A stretch of DNA of 6,992 nt. Origin: Opitutia bacterium UBA977 (GTDB lineage: Bacteria; Verrucomicrobiota; Verrucomicrobiia; Opitutales; Coraliomargaritaceae). The position numbers and the translations under genes are program-made. The stretch's first letter is position 1. The number at the start of each line of letters is the position of its first letter. The notes beneath the pieces were generated by a model. The model saw nothing but the letters and a program-made list of their open reading frames with translations, ran no database searches and was not told the DNA's origin. Below are positions 1 to 6,881 of this stretch, one piece after another. The stretch spans positions 10,802-17,793 of the forward strand of contig DBBT01000092.1 in assembly GCA_002292345.1 (NCBI GenBank). The letters are read 5' to 3'.

Positions 1-734
1 CGCTTATGATTCGCCCCCGTCGTCATCAAGAAAACTTTTTGTATCTCTTGTTGGCGCTCTTGAGAAGTCTCCTCACAAGGATTCACAATATCAACTTTAA
101 CATCTGCTCCATCTGTCCGCCATGAGACCTGCAACACCTTTTTCTCAGTCGGAATATTCACTAAAGATACACTCTCAATTGAACCTAACAGAGTATTCTC
201 TATGATCGCCCGCAGGTGATCGCTATCGCCGCGCAGGCGCAAAGACTTGTCCTGATGGCTCAGCTCAAACTTGAGCCCACGTAAATCAGCACGAAAGATT
301 AAATCCTTCTTAATCTGCTCCATCAAATCATGCAGACTCACCCACTCACGATATTCCGGCAAGTCATTCCAGTCGCTTTGTATCTTCGATAAATTCACCA
401 TCGTGCCGATGACTGCCATCATGTGCCGCGCACAGCCCTCAATCGCCACACCATTTTCACTCGGCAGTTCTTCTTGCATTAATTGAGCAACTCCCAACAG
501 CCCATTCAACGGGGTACGTAATTCATGCGAAAGCGTGGCAAACAAAGTGTTCGAAGCCGGATCAATGCGAGAGGCCTCTGCCATTACCGGCTCCTCTTTT
601 GGCTCAAGCGGCGCAATGAGCGCTGGCTTGGGTTTGCGTAACAACAAGCCAGCCAATAATACAATGCCCCCAAGAAGCACCGCACACATGACCAAAAGCA
701 ACACTGTTAAACTATCTATGCTCGCAATACTCAC
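1..734 (-). CDS. Membrane-anchored sensor histidine kinase, C-terminal part outside the window
   Basis: This is a two-component sensor kinase with 244 codons visible; the reading frame continues past the left edge. The proposed GTG start (732-734) is the first ATG, GTG or TTG in a frame that is open from an in-frame stop at 909-911. It places one strong membrane helix at about residues 10-33, ending in RKPKP. A proline- and glutamate-rich linker follows, then a HisKA domain with a textbook H-box, SHELRTPLNGLLG, with phospho-acceptor His70. The second dimerisation helix carries NLSKIQ. A HATPase-like domain follows, but its N-box reads IIENTLLGSIES, so the Mg-binding Asn is Gly. The G1 box reads VNPCEE in place of DxGxG. 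There is no visible periplasmic sensor domain. The G2 box and any receiver domain would lie beyond the edge. It follows oleD by 59 bases, so it may be co-transcribed. Identity as a HisKA-family protein is firm; start and catalytic competence are uncertain. Confidence 0.85.
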   Translation of the reverse strand, partial: MSIASIDSLTVLLLVMCAVLLGGIVLLAGLLLRKPKPALIAPLEPKEEPVMAEASRIDPASNTLFATLSHELRTPLNGLLGVAQLMQEELPSENGVAIEGCARHMMAVIGTMVNLSKIQSDWNDLPEYREWVSLHDLMEQIKKDLIFRADLRGLKFELSHQDKSLRLRGDSDHLRAIIENTLLGSIESVSLVNIPTEKKVLQVSWRTDGADVKVDIVNPCEETSQERQQEIQKVFLMTTGANHK

Positions 735-740
735 TCGATG

Positions 741-769
741 AATCCACGGATCAGCAACTCGATCGTCAA
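741..769 (-). promoter_or_regulatory. Candidate sigma-70-like promoter before the histidine kinase gene
   Basis: On the minus strand TTGACG (764-769) lies 17 bases upstream of TGGATT (741-746). The -35 matches the consensus at five of six positions and the -10 at only three. The predicted transcription start falls at about 734-735, on the GTG start itself, which would give a leaderless mRNA. It is a pattern match only and could be chance; read-through from oleD is an equally good explanation for expression. Confidence 0.22.
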
Positions 770-793
770 TAAGGATTATTACTAATATAACAT

Positions 794-1786
794 TTAGAAA
801 CCACGTTTCTTTAAGTCTAATATCGTATGATTCAGTGCCTCTACCATTGGTACTTTGGCTAAATAGCCTAAATCTCGCCGCGCTGCACTGATGTCGAAAT
901 AGTGATCCTTAGCCAACTCCACAGCGACAAATCGAGTGATTGGCGGCTCATGCCGACGGCCGAGCACTTTCCACAACCCCTCGCACAGGGCACCCACAGT
1001 ATACGCCACAGGTAATGGGATTTTGCTAGTCAAAGGCGGATGGCCTAAGTCCTTCAAAATCGAATTTACCCACGGCCAGAGCTCGACCGACTCTCCTTGT
1101 GAAATAAAATATGCCTGCCCTGCGCCCTTGCCTGCGGCTAAGGCATCGAAAGCATCCAAATGTGCGTCGGCTACATTACCCACATATGACACATCCACTC
1201 GACTGCGCCCATCGCCCACGATTTTCAAACGGCCCGCTTGCACACTCGCAATCACACGCGGCAAAAGATGTGGATCACCTGGCCCAAAGATTAGATGCGG
1301 CCGCAAGGCCACAATCTTCAAAGTCTCCGAATTCGCAGCCAACGCTTCTTCCTCAGCAATCGCCTTCGTTTGCGCATAATGACACAGCCAATTTTTTCCG
1401 TACGGCAGCGACTCATCGCCGCCGCAGATCGGCTGGCCATTAAACACCACACTTGGTGTGCTGGTGTAGATTAAACGACCGACGCCCTGCTCACGACATG
1501 CCGCCACGACATTACGCGTGCCAACAACATTGGGCTGATAATAGCTCTCCCAACTACCCCAGACGCCCGCACGCGCCGCCACATGAAACACCGCACTCAC
1601 TCCCTCGCATGCCGCCGACAGCGCCGATGCATCAGTAAGATCGCCACACACGACATCCACTCCCTGCGCCTCCAACTGCGGTTGTGGCGATCGACCGATA
1701 GAGCGTACGGTGTAGCCACGCGCCAATAAGCGCTCAATTATATAGCCACCCACAAAGCCACCGCCTCCTGTCACCAAAATTTTCAT
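794..1786 (-). CDS. oleD: OleD-like 2-alkyl-3-oxoalkanoate reductase (extended SDR)
   Basis: This 330-residue protein is an NAD(P)-dependent short-chain dehydrogenase of the extended type (3-beta-HSD/epimerase group). In the olefin pathway OleD reduces the 2-alkyl-3-ketoacid made by OleA to the 2-alkyl-3-hydroxyacid used by OleC. The Rossmann glycine motif TGGGGFVGG is at residues 6-14 (Gly7, Gly10, Gly13) and GDLTD at 48-52. The segment TSTPSVVFNG (108-117) and the catalytic pair Tyr137-x-x-x-Lys141 in HYAQTK follow, then LRPHLIFGPGDPHLLPRV (161-178). The TPSVVF and FGPGDPHLLPR segments resemble OleD proteins as I know them rather than sugar epimerases. The length fits the family. It starts 12 bases after the oleC stop, which supports co-transcription and a shared pathway. 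There is no Shine-Dalgarno motif. The alternative is another 3-beta-HSD-like sterol or sugar-nucleotide reductase, but the OleC neighbour argues against that. Confidence 0.85.
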   Translation of the reverse strand: MKILVTGGGGFVGGYIIERLLARGYTVRSIGRSPQPQLEAQGVDVVCGDLTDASALSAACEGVSAVFHVAARAGVWGSWESYYQPNVVGTRNVVAACREQGVGRLIYTSTPSVVFNGQPICGGDESLPYGKNWLCHYAQTKAIAEEEALAANSETLKIVALRPHLIFGPGDPHLLPRVIASVQAGRLKIVGDGRSRVDVSYVGNVADAHLDAFDALAAGKGAGQAYFISQGESVELWPWVNSILKDLGHPPLTSKIPLPVAYTVGALCEGLWKVLGRRHEPPITRFVAVELAKDHYFDISAARRDLGYLAKVPMVEALNHTILDLKKRGF

Positions 1787-1798
1787 CTATGGGCAGAC

Positions 1799-3418
1799 TT
1801 ATGCACCTGCAAACTTCCTCGCAAGCGACAAACGATGAATCTTCGCATTATGCCGCACATCCACTGGAAACGATTTCTCAAAAAAGAACGTGTCAATCTC
1901 ACTGGTCATGGCATGTTGCTGTGCGATCTTACGTAGACTCTCGATAAACTCTTTTCGCGCTGAATCACCCGTCGGAAATGCGCCCGTCTCTGGCTCGATT
2001 ACGATCCCGGGACGCCCCCTTCCGACATCAATCAGCGCCGAGCGAAACACTTGTGGATGTACATTAAAAATCGCCTCACAGCAATCCGTGTAGAGTGGCC
2101 CCTCAGCTGCCTGCACAAGCTCCACCTTGCGCCCACAGAACCACAGTCGCCCGGCTTCACCGATCCATCCTAGGTCGCCCATTCGGTGCCAATGCTGCTG
2201 GCCATCGGCAATCTTTGAATCTGCATCCGCATCTGGACGCTTATCGTAGCTACGCGTGACCGACGACCCGCTCACGATAATTTCGCCAATCTCACCGACT
2301 GGTAGTTCCACGATTTCAGCAAGCGTAGCAATCGGCCCAGCAACTGGCTCAATGATCCGCACATTCACACCGGGCAGCGGCGTACCAACACATGTCCCGT
2401 CGCCTAACGCTGTGCGCACCGCAGTTTCACTCAACACCTCCGTCGATGCAATCGAGCTCACTGGCAAAGCCTCAGTCGCGCCATACGGCGTATGGATTTC
2501 ACCATTCGGAATGATTGCTTCCATCTGCCGCATCAACGCTGGCGGCACAGGCGCACCTGCCATTAAAATACGTCGCACACTCGGCAGCGTCACTGCATAC
2601 GCCTCACAGTAACGCGCGATCTTAGTCCACAACGCTGGCGAACCAAAACTATTGGTCACCGAGTTCTGCTGTATTGCCCGTACAATCTTTTCCGGATCGA
2701 CCGTCGCAGGCCGGCTTGGGTTCATCTCTGGCACCACAGTGCACATCCCCAGCGCAGGATTAAATAGAGCAAACACGGGCAACATCGGTAAATCCACTTC
2801 GCCAGGCGCAATGCCATATTGCGCACGAATCGCCTCCACCTGCGCTACAAACATGCCGTGTGCGTAGCAAACACCCTTCGCCGGTCCGGTCGAACCAGAG
2901 GTAAACAAGACTGCGGCCAATTCGTTCTCCGCAGAATCGACGACTGAGAAATCTCCCTGCGCGTTATATTGAGCGATTTTTTTCTCGAATCCAGAACCGA
3001 CCGAGAGCTTCACCGACACCCCACGGAAACTTGGTCGAAACAGTCGCGCCACCCAGATCGCGGGGGGAATACCAACAACGGCCTCCGGTTGCGAATGCCG
3101 CACACAACGCAGGAAGCGCTTTAGCCCCATACCCGGATCAATCACGATCGGCACTGCCCCGATACGAAACAGCGCAAACACAATACGAATCAAATCCAAA
3201 CCTGGCTTGACCATCAGCAGCACACGTGTGCCGCGCTTAATACCCCGTGCAACGAAGTAATGCGCCGTCGCTGACGCCTCCGCATCTAGCTGCGAGAAGC
3301 TGCGTTCGACATAGCGAATCGCGCCATCAGCCTCACGCCCAACAGGCGCACGCACCGCAGCGCCATCAGGATGCTGAGCAGCTTGTTCAGCCAGAAAGTA
3401 AGCGACGTTGTGTGGCAT
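1799..3418 (-). CDS. oleC: OleC-like beta-lactone synthetase (AMP-dependent synthetase superfamily)
   Basis: This 539-residue ANL-superfamily enzyme would use ATP to activate the carboxylate of a 2-alkyl-3-hydroxyacid and close it to a beta-lactone, the precursor of a long-chain cis-olefin. The P-loop LFTSGSTGPAKG is at residues 171-182. The A5 motif TPYGATEALP is at 310-319, RMGDLGW at 412-418 (the ribose-binding Asp is Asp415) and GRLWFCGRK at 423-431. The C-terminal lysine region PVDVRHNAKIHR has Lys526. IDPGMG (93-98) and PYGATEALPV are traits I associate with OleC rather than with acyl-CoA synthetases. No OleB hydrolase domain is fused to it. It begins just after the lipoprotein terminator and heads a two-gene unit with oleD; oleA and oleB are not adjacent. 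The ATG at 3416-3418 has no Shine-Dalgarno motif. The alternative is a general fatty acid-AMP or CoA ligase. Confidence 0.85.
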   Translation of the reverse strand: MPHNVAYFLAEQAAQHPDGAAVRAPVGREADGAIRYVERSFSQLDAEASATAHYFVARGIKRGTRVLLMVKPGLDLIRIVFALFRIGAVPIVIDPGMGLKRFLRCVRHSQPEAVVGIPPAIWVARLFRPSFRGVSVKLSVGSGFEKKIAQYNAQGDFSVVDSAENELAAVLFTSGSTGPAKGVCYAHGMFVAQVEAIRAQYGIAPGEVDLPMLPVFALFNPALGMCTVVPEMNPSRPATVDPEKIVRAIQQNSVTNSFGSPALWTKIARYCEAYAVTLPSVRRILMAGAPVPPALMRQMEAIIPNGEIHTPYGATEALPVSSIASTEVLSETAVRTALGDGTCVGTPLPGVNVRIIEPVAGPIATLAEIVELPVGEIGEIIVSGSSVTRSYDKRPDADADSKIADGQQHWHRMGDLGWIGEAGRLWFCGRKVELVQAAEGPLYTDCCEAIFNVHPQVFRSALIDVGRGRPGIVIEPETGAFPTGDSARKEFIESLRKIAQQHAMTSEIDTFFFEKSFPVDVRHNAKIHRLSLARKFAGA

Positions 3419-3460
3419 AAGTTAAAAAGCATCCCGCGGCAGGACAGCGCGATTGCCAAG

Positions 3461-3491
3461 AAAAAAGCCGCTCCCAAATGGAAGCGGCTTT
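3461..3491 (-). terminator. Rho-independent terminator after the small lipoprotein gene
   Basis: Read on the minus strand, AAAGCCGCT (3483-3491) pairs with AGCGGCTTT (3464-3472) to give a perfect nine-pair GC-rich stem. The ten-base loop may add two more pairs. The stem runs directly into T residues (3461-3466). It lies 33 bases after the lipoprotein stop and about 43 bases before oleC, so it insulates the ole genes from the block upstream. The plus-strand side has no comparable T-run, so it is probably one-directional. Confidence 0.9.
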
Positions 3492-3523
3492 CAGAAATAT
3501 TTAAACCTTTAAACCGATACAGC

Positions 3524-3796
3524 CTAATAATCTTCGATAGTAAGCAAGCCCCAAAGAAGCGTGGTCTTATCACCAGAAAAATTCTTACGAGTGTAGAGTT
3601 CGTCGGTATTAATTGTGAACGAATTCCCACCAGTAGGCGCGTAGCTTTCCTGCGCATTTTGATAGAAGCCGAGAACATTTGTTTCCCCTCGAGCCATTTG
3701 TGCTTTACCACCATCACAGCCAGTGAATACGAGTACCGCGGCGGCAAGAGCAAGGAGAGTAAGGATTTTACAACGCATGTTTATTTTGGGGTTCAT
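3524..3796 (-). CDS. Small secreted lipoprotein of unknown function
   Basis: The gene encodes 90 residues from the ATG at 3796, or 84 from the internal ATG at 3778. A short basic N-terminus (MRCK) precedes a hydrophobic stretch, ILTLLALAAAVLVF. A lipobox VFTGC with lipidation Cys27 follows, so signal peptidase II processing is expected. Asp28 directly follows the cysteine; in enterobacteria this residue keeps lipoproteins in the inner membrane, but the rule may not hold here. The mature part is only about 64 residues, with an acidic and aromatic C-terminus, and the end segment GDKTTLLWGLLTIEDY looks like a conserved motif. I do not recognise the family. The shorter start gives a more usual signal peptide and a plausible leader for the candidate promoter upstream. 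The gene lies 72 bases after yebC and ends in a strong terminator. Its lipoprotein nature is well supported; its function is unknown. Confidence 0.8.
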   Translation of the reverse strand: MNPKINMRCKILTLLALAAAVLVFTGCDGGKAQMARGETNVLGFYQNAQESYAPTGGNSFTINTDELYTRKNFSGDKTTLLWGLLTIEDY

Positions 3797-3810
3797 TGTT
3801 TAAGAAATTG

Positions 3811-3839
3811 AATTTGCAAAGCCCTGATGGACTTGGCAA
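3811..3839 (-). promoter_or_regulatory. Candidate promoter for the small lipoprotein gene
   Basis: On the minus strand TTGCCA (3834-3839) and CAAATT (3811-3816) are separated by 17 bases. The -35 is a good match and the -10 a poor one. Transcription would start near 3804, too close for normal initiation at the ATG at 3796 but suitable for the ATG at 3778. It rests on pattern matching alone. Confidence 0.22.
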
Positions 3840-3868
3840 GAGGATTTTTACGAAGGCGCTAAGGATTG

Positions 3869-4618
3869 TTAATCCTCGTCATCGAGCACTCCATCGGCGA
3901 GATCGAGATTCGAATGGACGGCTTTAACATCCTCTAGAGCATCCAAAATCTCAATCAAATGCAGCACTTTGCGTGCTGTCTCTTTGTCACTGATCGGCAC
4001 CATAATATTGGGCAAATAAACCAGATCCGACTGTTCTGATTCGATCCCTTTGGTACTCAAGGCCTGTGAAACTGAGTCATACGCTGACATTGGGCATATC
4101 ACCTCGAAGTGATCGCCTTCGTTCTTAATATCCTCTGCGCCCGCTTCGAGCGCTACATCCATCAGTGTTTCTTCATCGGTCTGCTTCGCATCGATAATGA
4201 ACTGCCCGACGTGATCAAACTGAAACGATACCGCGCCGACGCCGGCGAGATTACCGCCGTTCTTGCTCATCGTGCTCCGAACTTCAGAGGCAGATCGATT
4301 CTTATTATCAGTGGTAATCTCGACAATCAGTCCGACACCACTCGGCGCATAGCCCTCGTAAACGATCTCTTCGTAGACGACGCCCGGCAATTCGCCGGTA
4401 CCTTTTTTGATCGCACGCTCGACATTATCATTAGGCATATTCGCCTCCTTCGCCTTCGCCACTACGGTGCGCAAGCGCGGATTCATCGAAGGATCACCGC
4501 CACCAGCGCGAGCAGCGAGCGTGATATCTTTACTAATCACGCTGAAAATCTTACCGCGCTTAGCGTCTGTAGCACCCTTTGCGCGTTTGATGGTAGCCCA
4601 TTTGCTGTGTCCTGACAT
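3869..4618 (-). CDS. yebC: YebC/TACO1 family protein
   Basis: This is a 249-residue member of the YebC/PmpR/TACO1 family (PF01709), at the usual length. The N-terminal signature MSGHSKWATIKRAKGATDAK is followed by RGKIFSVISKDITLAAR and the hinge GGGDPSMNPRLR (39-50). The segment MPNDNVERAIKKGTGE (61-76) and the core YEGYAPSGVGLIVE (87-100) with TTDNKNRSASEVR (102-114) complete the family pattern. The C-terminus ends in an acidic tail. Bacterial members have been described as DNA-binding regulators, and more recently as ribosome-associated translation factors that relieve stalling; mitochondrial TACO1 is a translational activator. Which role applies here cannot be told from sequence. It follows yidC by 86 bases that include the octamer array, so it may be in the same transcript. 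The ATG has no Shine-Dalgarno motif; TTTTTTAGAT lies directly before it. Confidence 0.97.
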   Translation of the reverse strand: MSGHSKWATIKRAKGATDAKRGKIFSVISKDITLAARAGGGDPSMNPRLRTVVAKAKEANMPNDNVERAIKKGTGELPGVVYEEIVYEGYAPSGVGLIVEITTDNKNRSASEVRSTMSKNGGNLAGVGAVSFQFDHVGQFIIDAKQTDEETLMDVALEAGAEDIKNEGDHFEVICPMSAYDSVSQALSTKGIESEQSDLVYLPNIMVPISDKETARKVLHLIEILDALEDVKAVHSNLDLADGVLDDED

Positions 4619-4625
4619 ATCTAAA

Positions 4626-4665
4626 AAAGCTGAATGATGAAACGCTGAAATACTTAAATACTGAA
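4626..4665. repeat. Degenerate tandem array of 8-base units before yebC
   Basis: On the plus strand four units lie in exact 8-base phase: ATACTGAA (4658-4665), ATACTTAA (4650-4657), ACGCTGAA (4642-4649) and ATGATGAA (4634-4641). A shifted partial unit, AAAGCTGA (4626-4633), follows. The consensus is roughly AYRCTGAA, or TTCAGYRT on the minus strand. The array fills nearly half of the yidC-yebC spacer and ends within ten bases of the yebC start codon, so its minus-strand form lies in the untranslated leader of yebC. Confidence 0.7.
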
Positions 4666-4704
4666 AATCGCGCAGCGCGCATCACGAAATTCAAAGGGTT
4701 GGGG

Positions 4705-6537
4705 TTATTTATTTTTCTTGCGTGGCTTCGTACTTGGCGAACCACCTTTGCCTGTTGATGTCGCAGCTTTGGCAGCGACGACGGGCTTCAGTTCTTCATC
4801 CGGACTATTATTAATGATCTTCTGTTGAAGAATGGTCAAAAGATTTTGTACGGTCCAGTAAAGGACTAGGCCAGATGAGAAATTGTAAAGGAAGACCAGG
4901 AAGATAAAAGGCAAGAACTTGAATATTTTTTGCTGCGCGGGGTCCGCAGTCGGCGATACCGGCATCATGCGCATTTGAAAGAACATTGTGAGGCCCATGA
5001 TCAATGGAAGAATGTTTACCGGAAAGCCGGCAATATACGTCAAGGTATCCGGCATCGACAGGTCACTCACCCACAGGAACGACTCGTGGCGCAGTTCTGA
5101 GGCAGAACGGAGCATATAGAATAGTCCGAGGAAGATCGGCATCTGGACAAGCATTGGTAAGCAACCCGCGACCGGATTAACCTGATGCTCTTTAAAGACC
5201 TTGAGAGTCTCCTGCTGAAGTTTCTGAGGGTTATCCTTATATTTCTCTTTAAGCTCAGCCATTGGCCCTTGGATCTTTGCCATGCGCTTCTGCGAGCGGC
5301 TCGCTTTAGCTGAAAGGGGCCAGAACAGTGTCTTAATGCAAATCGTCATAATCACGATCGACCAGCCCCAACTAGGCACAACCGCATGAATCGCATACAT
5401 AAAGGAAAGCAGTAACTTACTGATAAAGCTGAGAAAGCCGAACTGCATGACTTCGTCCTGCTGATTACCCAGCGCTTGAAGGCGCTTAAATTCTTTTGGG
5501 CCGACGTAGAAATCAAAATCTAAAGTTTTGGCGCTGCCTGCAGGGACGGTGCCAAGATCATATCCAACACTGCCTGAGATACCCGGGCGACCACGTGTGC
5601 CATCTTCAGCTTCAGATGCCTCGACTGAATAAATAAACAAATCGCGACCCATCGTTTCCGAACTCAGTACTGCAGCGAAAAACTGATTCTTGACCGACGC
5701 CCACTCAAAGCGAACAGATTGCTCTAGCTGTTCGACCGGAGCACTGGCACCTATACCTAAAAATCCTTTGCCGCCGGTGAGTTTGTTAATCGCGATAAAC
5801 TCAGCATCTTCGCCGTCAAAATAACCAACATTCAGGAACGAAGGCAGTTGCTTCTCAGTAATGGGTCGAGAGGTCCCTAAATTCAAATAAATCGTCGACA
5901 GAGCCTGAGGTATGGCGGCTTGATTATTAAAAGTCGTGCTGTGACGTATAATGTAAGGGTCTTGCTCAGAACGATCTTGCGCGAGCGAATAGGTGCGGCG
6001 CAGCGCCAGCCCATCTCCAGAGTTAAAGACGAACGTGATCGAATCGGCGGACTGTTGCTCGATCGTGTAGGGCTTGTCGAATTCCTGCATACCCCCATCA
6101 CGGTCAGCTAGGCTAAGGCTCAGGGCAGGCAGACGACCGTCTATATTGAAGATATAATCGTCGCGTTGACCTGTCTTCGTTTGTAAAAACTCGACTGTGC
6201 GAATCGCACCGCCAAGGGTTGTAAAGTCTACCTCAATAAAGTCATTTGAGAGCGTAACGACTTGCTCGGCAGCGGCCCTCGTGGGCTGCGCAACGACCAC
6301 TGCAGCGACCTCTTGGGGTTGAGTCAGCAGATCCAAGATATCGTCACCCGCCGCGGCTCCAGCGTTCGTGGCGCTCGAATCGACCACAGGGGCTTCGACT
6401 CTCGCTCGCTCAAGCGCCGCAGCCTCTTGCTGCTGTTGCTGAAGCTGCTGGTTCTTTAAATCGTTCGTCTGCTTATACATGAAGCCGATACCGGCTGCGA
6501 TGCAGATAATTCCTAGAATTGTATTTTTCTTATCCAT
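4705..6537 (-). CDS. yidC: Membrane protein insertase YidC (Oxa1 family, long Gram-negative form)
   Basis: This 610-residue insertase works in the inner membrane, alone or with SecYEG, to place membrane proteins and help them fold. An N-terminal membrane helix (residues 6-21) is followed by a glutamine-rich patch (29-38) and an Ala/Val-rich linker. A large periplasmic domain (about 93-350, PF14849 type) leads to the conserved Oxa1 core (about 366-575, PF02096 type). The core has helix 391-409, the charged cytoplasmic hairpin with SRSQKRMAKIQGPMAELKEKY, and HQVNPVAGCLPMLVQMPIFLG (helix 3). Helices follow at about 502-522 and 538-574, and the tail is basic (KPRKKNK). The groove position that is Arg366 in E. 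coli is Lys402 here. The ATG overlaps the yidD end by 8 bases, so translation is probably coupled; there is no Shine-Dalgarno motif. Length and domains indicate an intact gene. Confidence 0.98.
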   Translation of the reverse strand: MDKKNTILGIICIAAGIGFMYKQTNDLKNQQLQQQQQEAAALERARVEAPVVDSSATNAGAAAGDDILDLLTQPQEVAAVVVAQPTRAAAEQVVTLSNDFIEVDFTTLGGAIRTVEFLQTKTGQRDDYIFNIDGRLPALSLSLADRDGGMQEFDKPYTIEQQSADSITFVFNSGDGLALRRTYSLAQDRSEQDPYIIRHSTTFNNQAAIPQALSTIYLNLGTSRPITEKQLPSFLNVGYFDGEDAEFIAINKLTGGKGFLGIGASAPVEQLEQSVRFEWASVKNQFFAAVLSSETMGRDLFIYSVEASEAEDGTRGRPGISGSVGYDLGTVPAGSAKTLDFDFYVGPKEFKRLQALGNQQDEVMQFGFLSFISKLLLSFMYAIHAVVPSWGWSIVIMTICIKTLFWPLSAKASRSQKRMAKIQGPMAELKEKYKDNPQKLQQETLKVFKEHQVNPVAGCLPMLVQMPIFLGLFYMLRSASELRHESFLWVSDLSMPDTLTYIAGFPVNILPLIMGLTMFFQMRMMPVSPTADPAQQKIFKFLPFIFLVFLYNFSSGLVLYWTVQNLLTILQQKIINNSPDEELKPVVAAKAATSTGKGGSPSTKPRKKNK

Positions 6538-6880
6538 CTAAAAGTGAGTTGTGGTGTGCTGACATGCCTTCTTTCTGCTGTTTGTTCAAGCTCGGAAGCG
6601 GGTCATATCCGCCGGGGTGCCAAGGGTGGCAACGTAAAATACGTCTAAATGCATACCACCACCCGCGCCAAAACCCATATTGCAAGAACGCGGAACGCGC
6701 GTAGCAAGAGCAGGTCGGCTGGAAGCGGCAACTACAGTTGGAGCCGAAGAAGATCTGCTTCATCGGCGAGAGTGTTAATTGATAGATGCGCACAAGCAAA
6801 GCTGCCAACTGCGCAAGTAGCGATGGCTTGCGCCCCGTCCGATGTGGTGCCGATTGGGCCTGTTTCAGTTCGTCGTTCAT
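6530..6880 (-). CDS. yidD: Membrane protein insertion efficiency factor YidD
   Basis: This 116-residue protein of the YidD/haemolytic-domain family (PF01809) is a small protein on the cytoplasmic face of the inner membrane that aids YidC-dependent insertion. An amphipathic N-terminal helix, LLAQLAALLVRIYQLTLSP (21-39), is followed by the family core CRFQPTCSCYARSAF (51-65) and RRILRCHPWHPGGYDPLP (79-96). The conserved cysteines are Cys51, Cys57 and Cys84; Cys49 and Cys59 are additional. About 20 residues before the helix and 20 after the core make it longer than the compact members of 70-90 residues, and the tail is polar. It begins 1 base after the rnpA stop and overlaps the yidC start by 8 bases, the standard arrangement for this cluster. 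The ATG has only AGG directly abutting it, so coupled translation from rnpA is likely. Confidence 0.97.
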   Translation of the reverse strand: MNDELKQAQSAPHRTGRKPSLLAQLAALLVRIYQLTLSPMKQIFFGSNCSCRFQPTCSCYARSAFLQYGFWRGWWYAFRRILRCHPWHPGGYDPLPSLNKQQKEGMSAHHNSLLDG

Positions 6881-6881
6881 C

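Noticed and set aside
3320..3372. Direct repeat GCGCCATCAG within the 5' part of oleC
   Set aside because: It encodes similar dipeptides (DGA) in a coding region and consists of only two copies, so chance and codon bias are enough.
3431..3459. Possible oleC promoter, TTGGCA with a hexamer 17 bases on
   Set aside because: The -10 hexamer would be CGGGAT, a very poor match. Only about 43 bases separate the terminator from oleC, so a promoter must exist nearby, but I cannot place it.
3286..3753. A 155-codon minus-strand open frame spanning the lipoprotein 3' half, the terminator and the start of oleC
   Set aside because: It runs through a strong terminator, overlaps two well-supported genes in another frame and has no recognisable domain.
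3819..3834. Short inverted repeat, AAGTCC-ATCA-GGGCTT on the minus strand, after yebC
   Set aside because: It is a six-pair stem including a G-T pair, with no T-run after it. It is too weak to call a terminator.
3862..3876. Inverted repeat AGGATT-GTT-AATCCT over the yebC stop codon
   Set aside because: It has a six-pair AT-rich stem and a three-base loop with no following T-tract, and is probably chance.
4109..4615. A 168-codon plus-strand open frame opposite yebC, with similar plus-strand frames opposite oleC, oleD, yidC and yidD
   Set aside because: They are antisense shadows of strongly conserved genes and show no family motifs, membrane logic or initiation signals of their own.
4667..4682. 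GCGCGC-rich near-palindrome just upstream of the octamer array
   Set aside because: Only four or five base pairs can form. Although TTTT follows it on the minus strand, the stem is too short for a credible yidC terminator.
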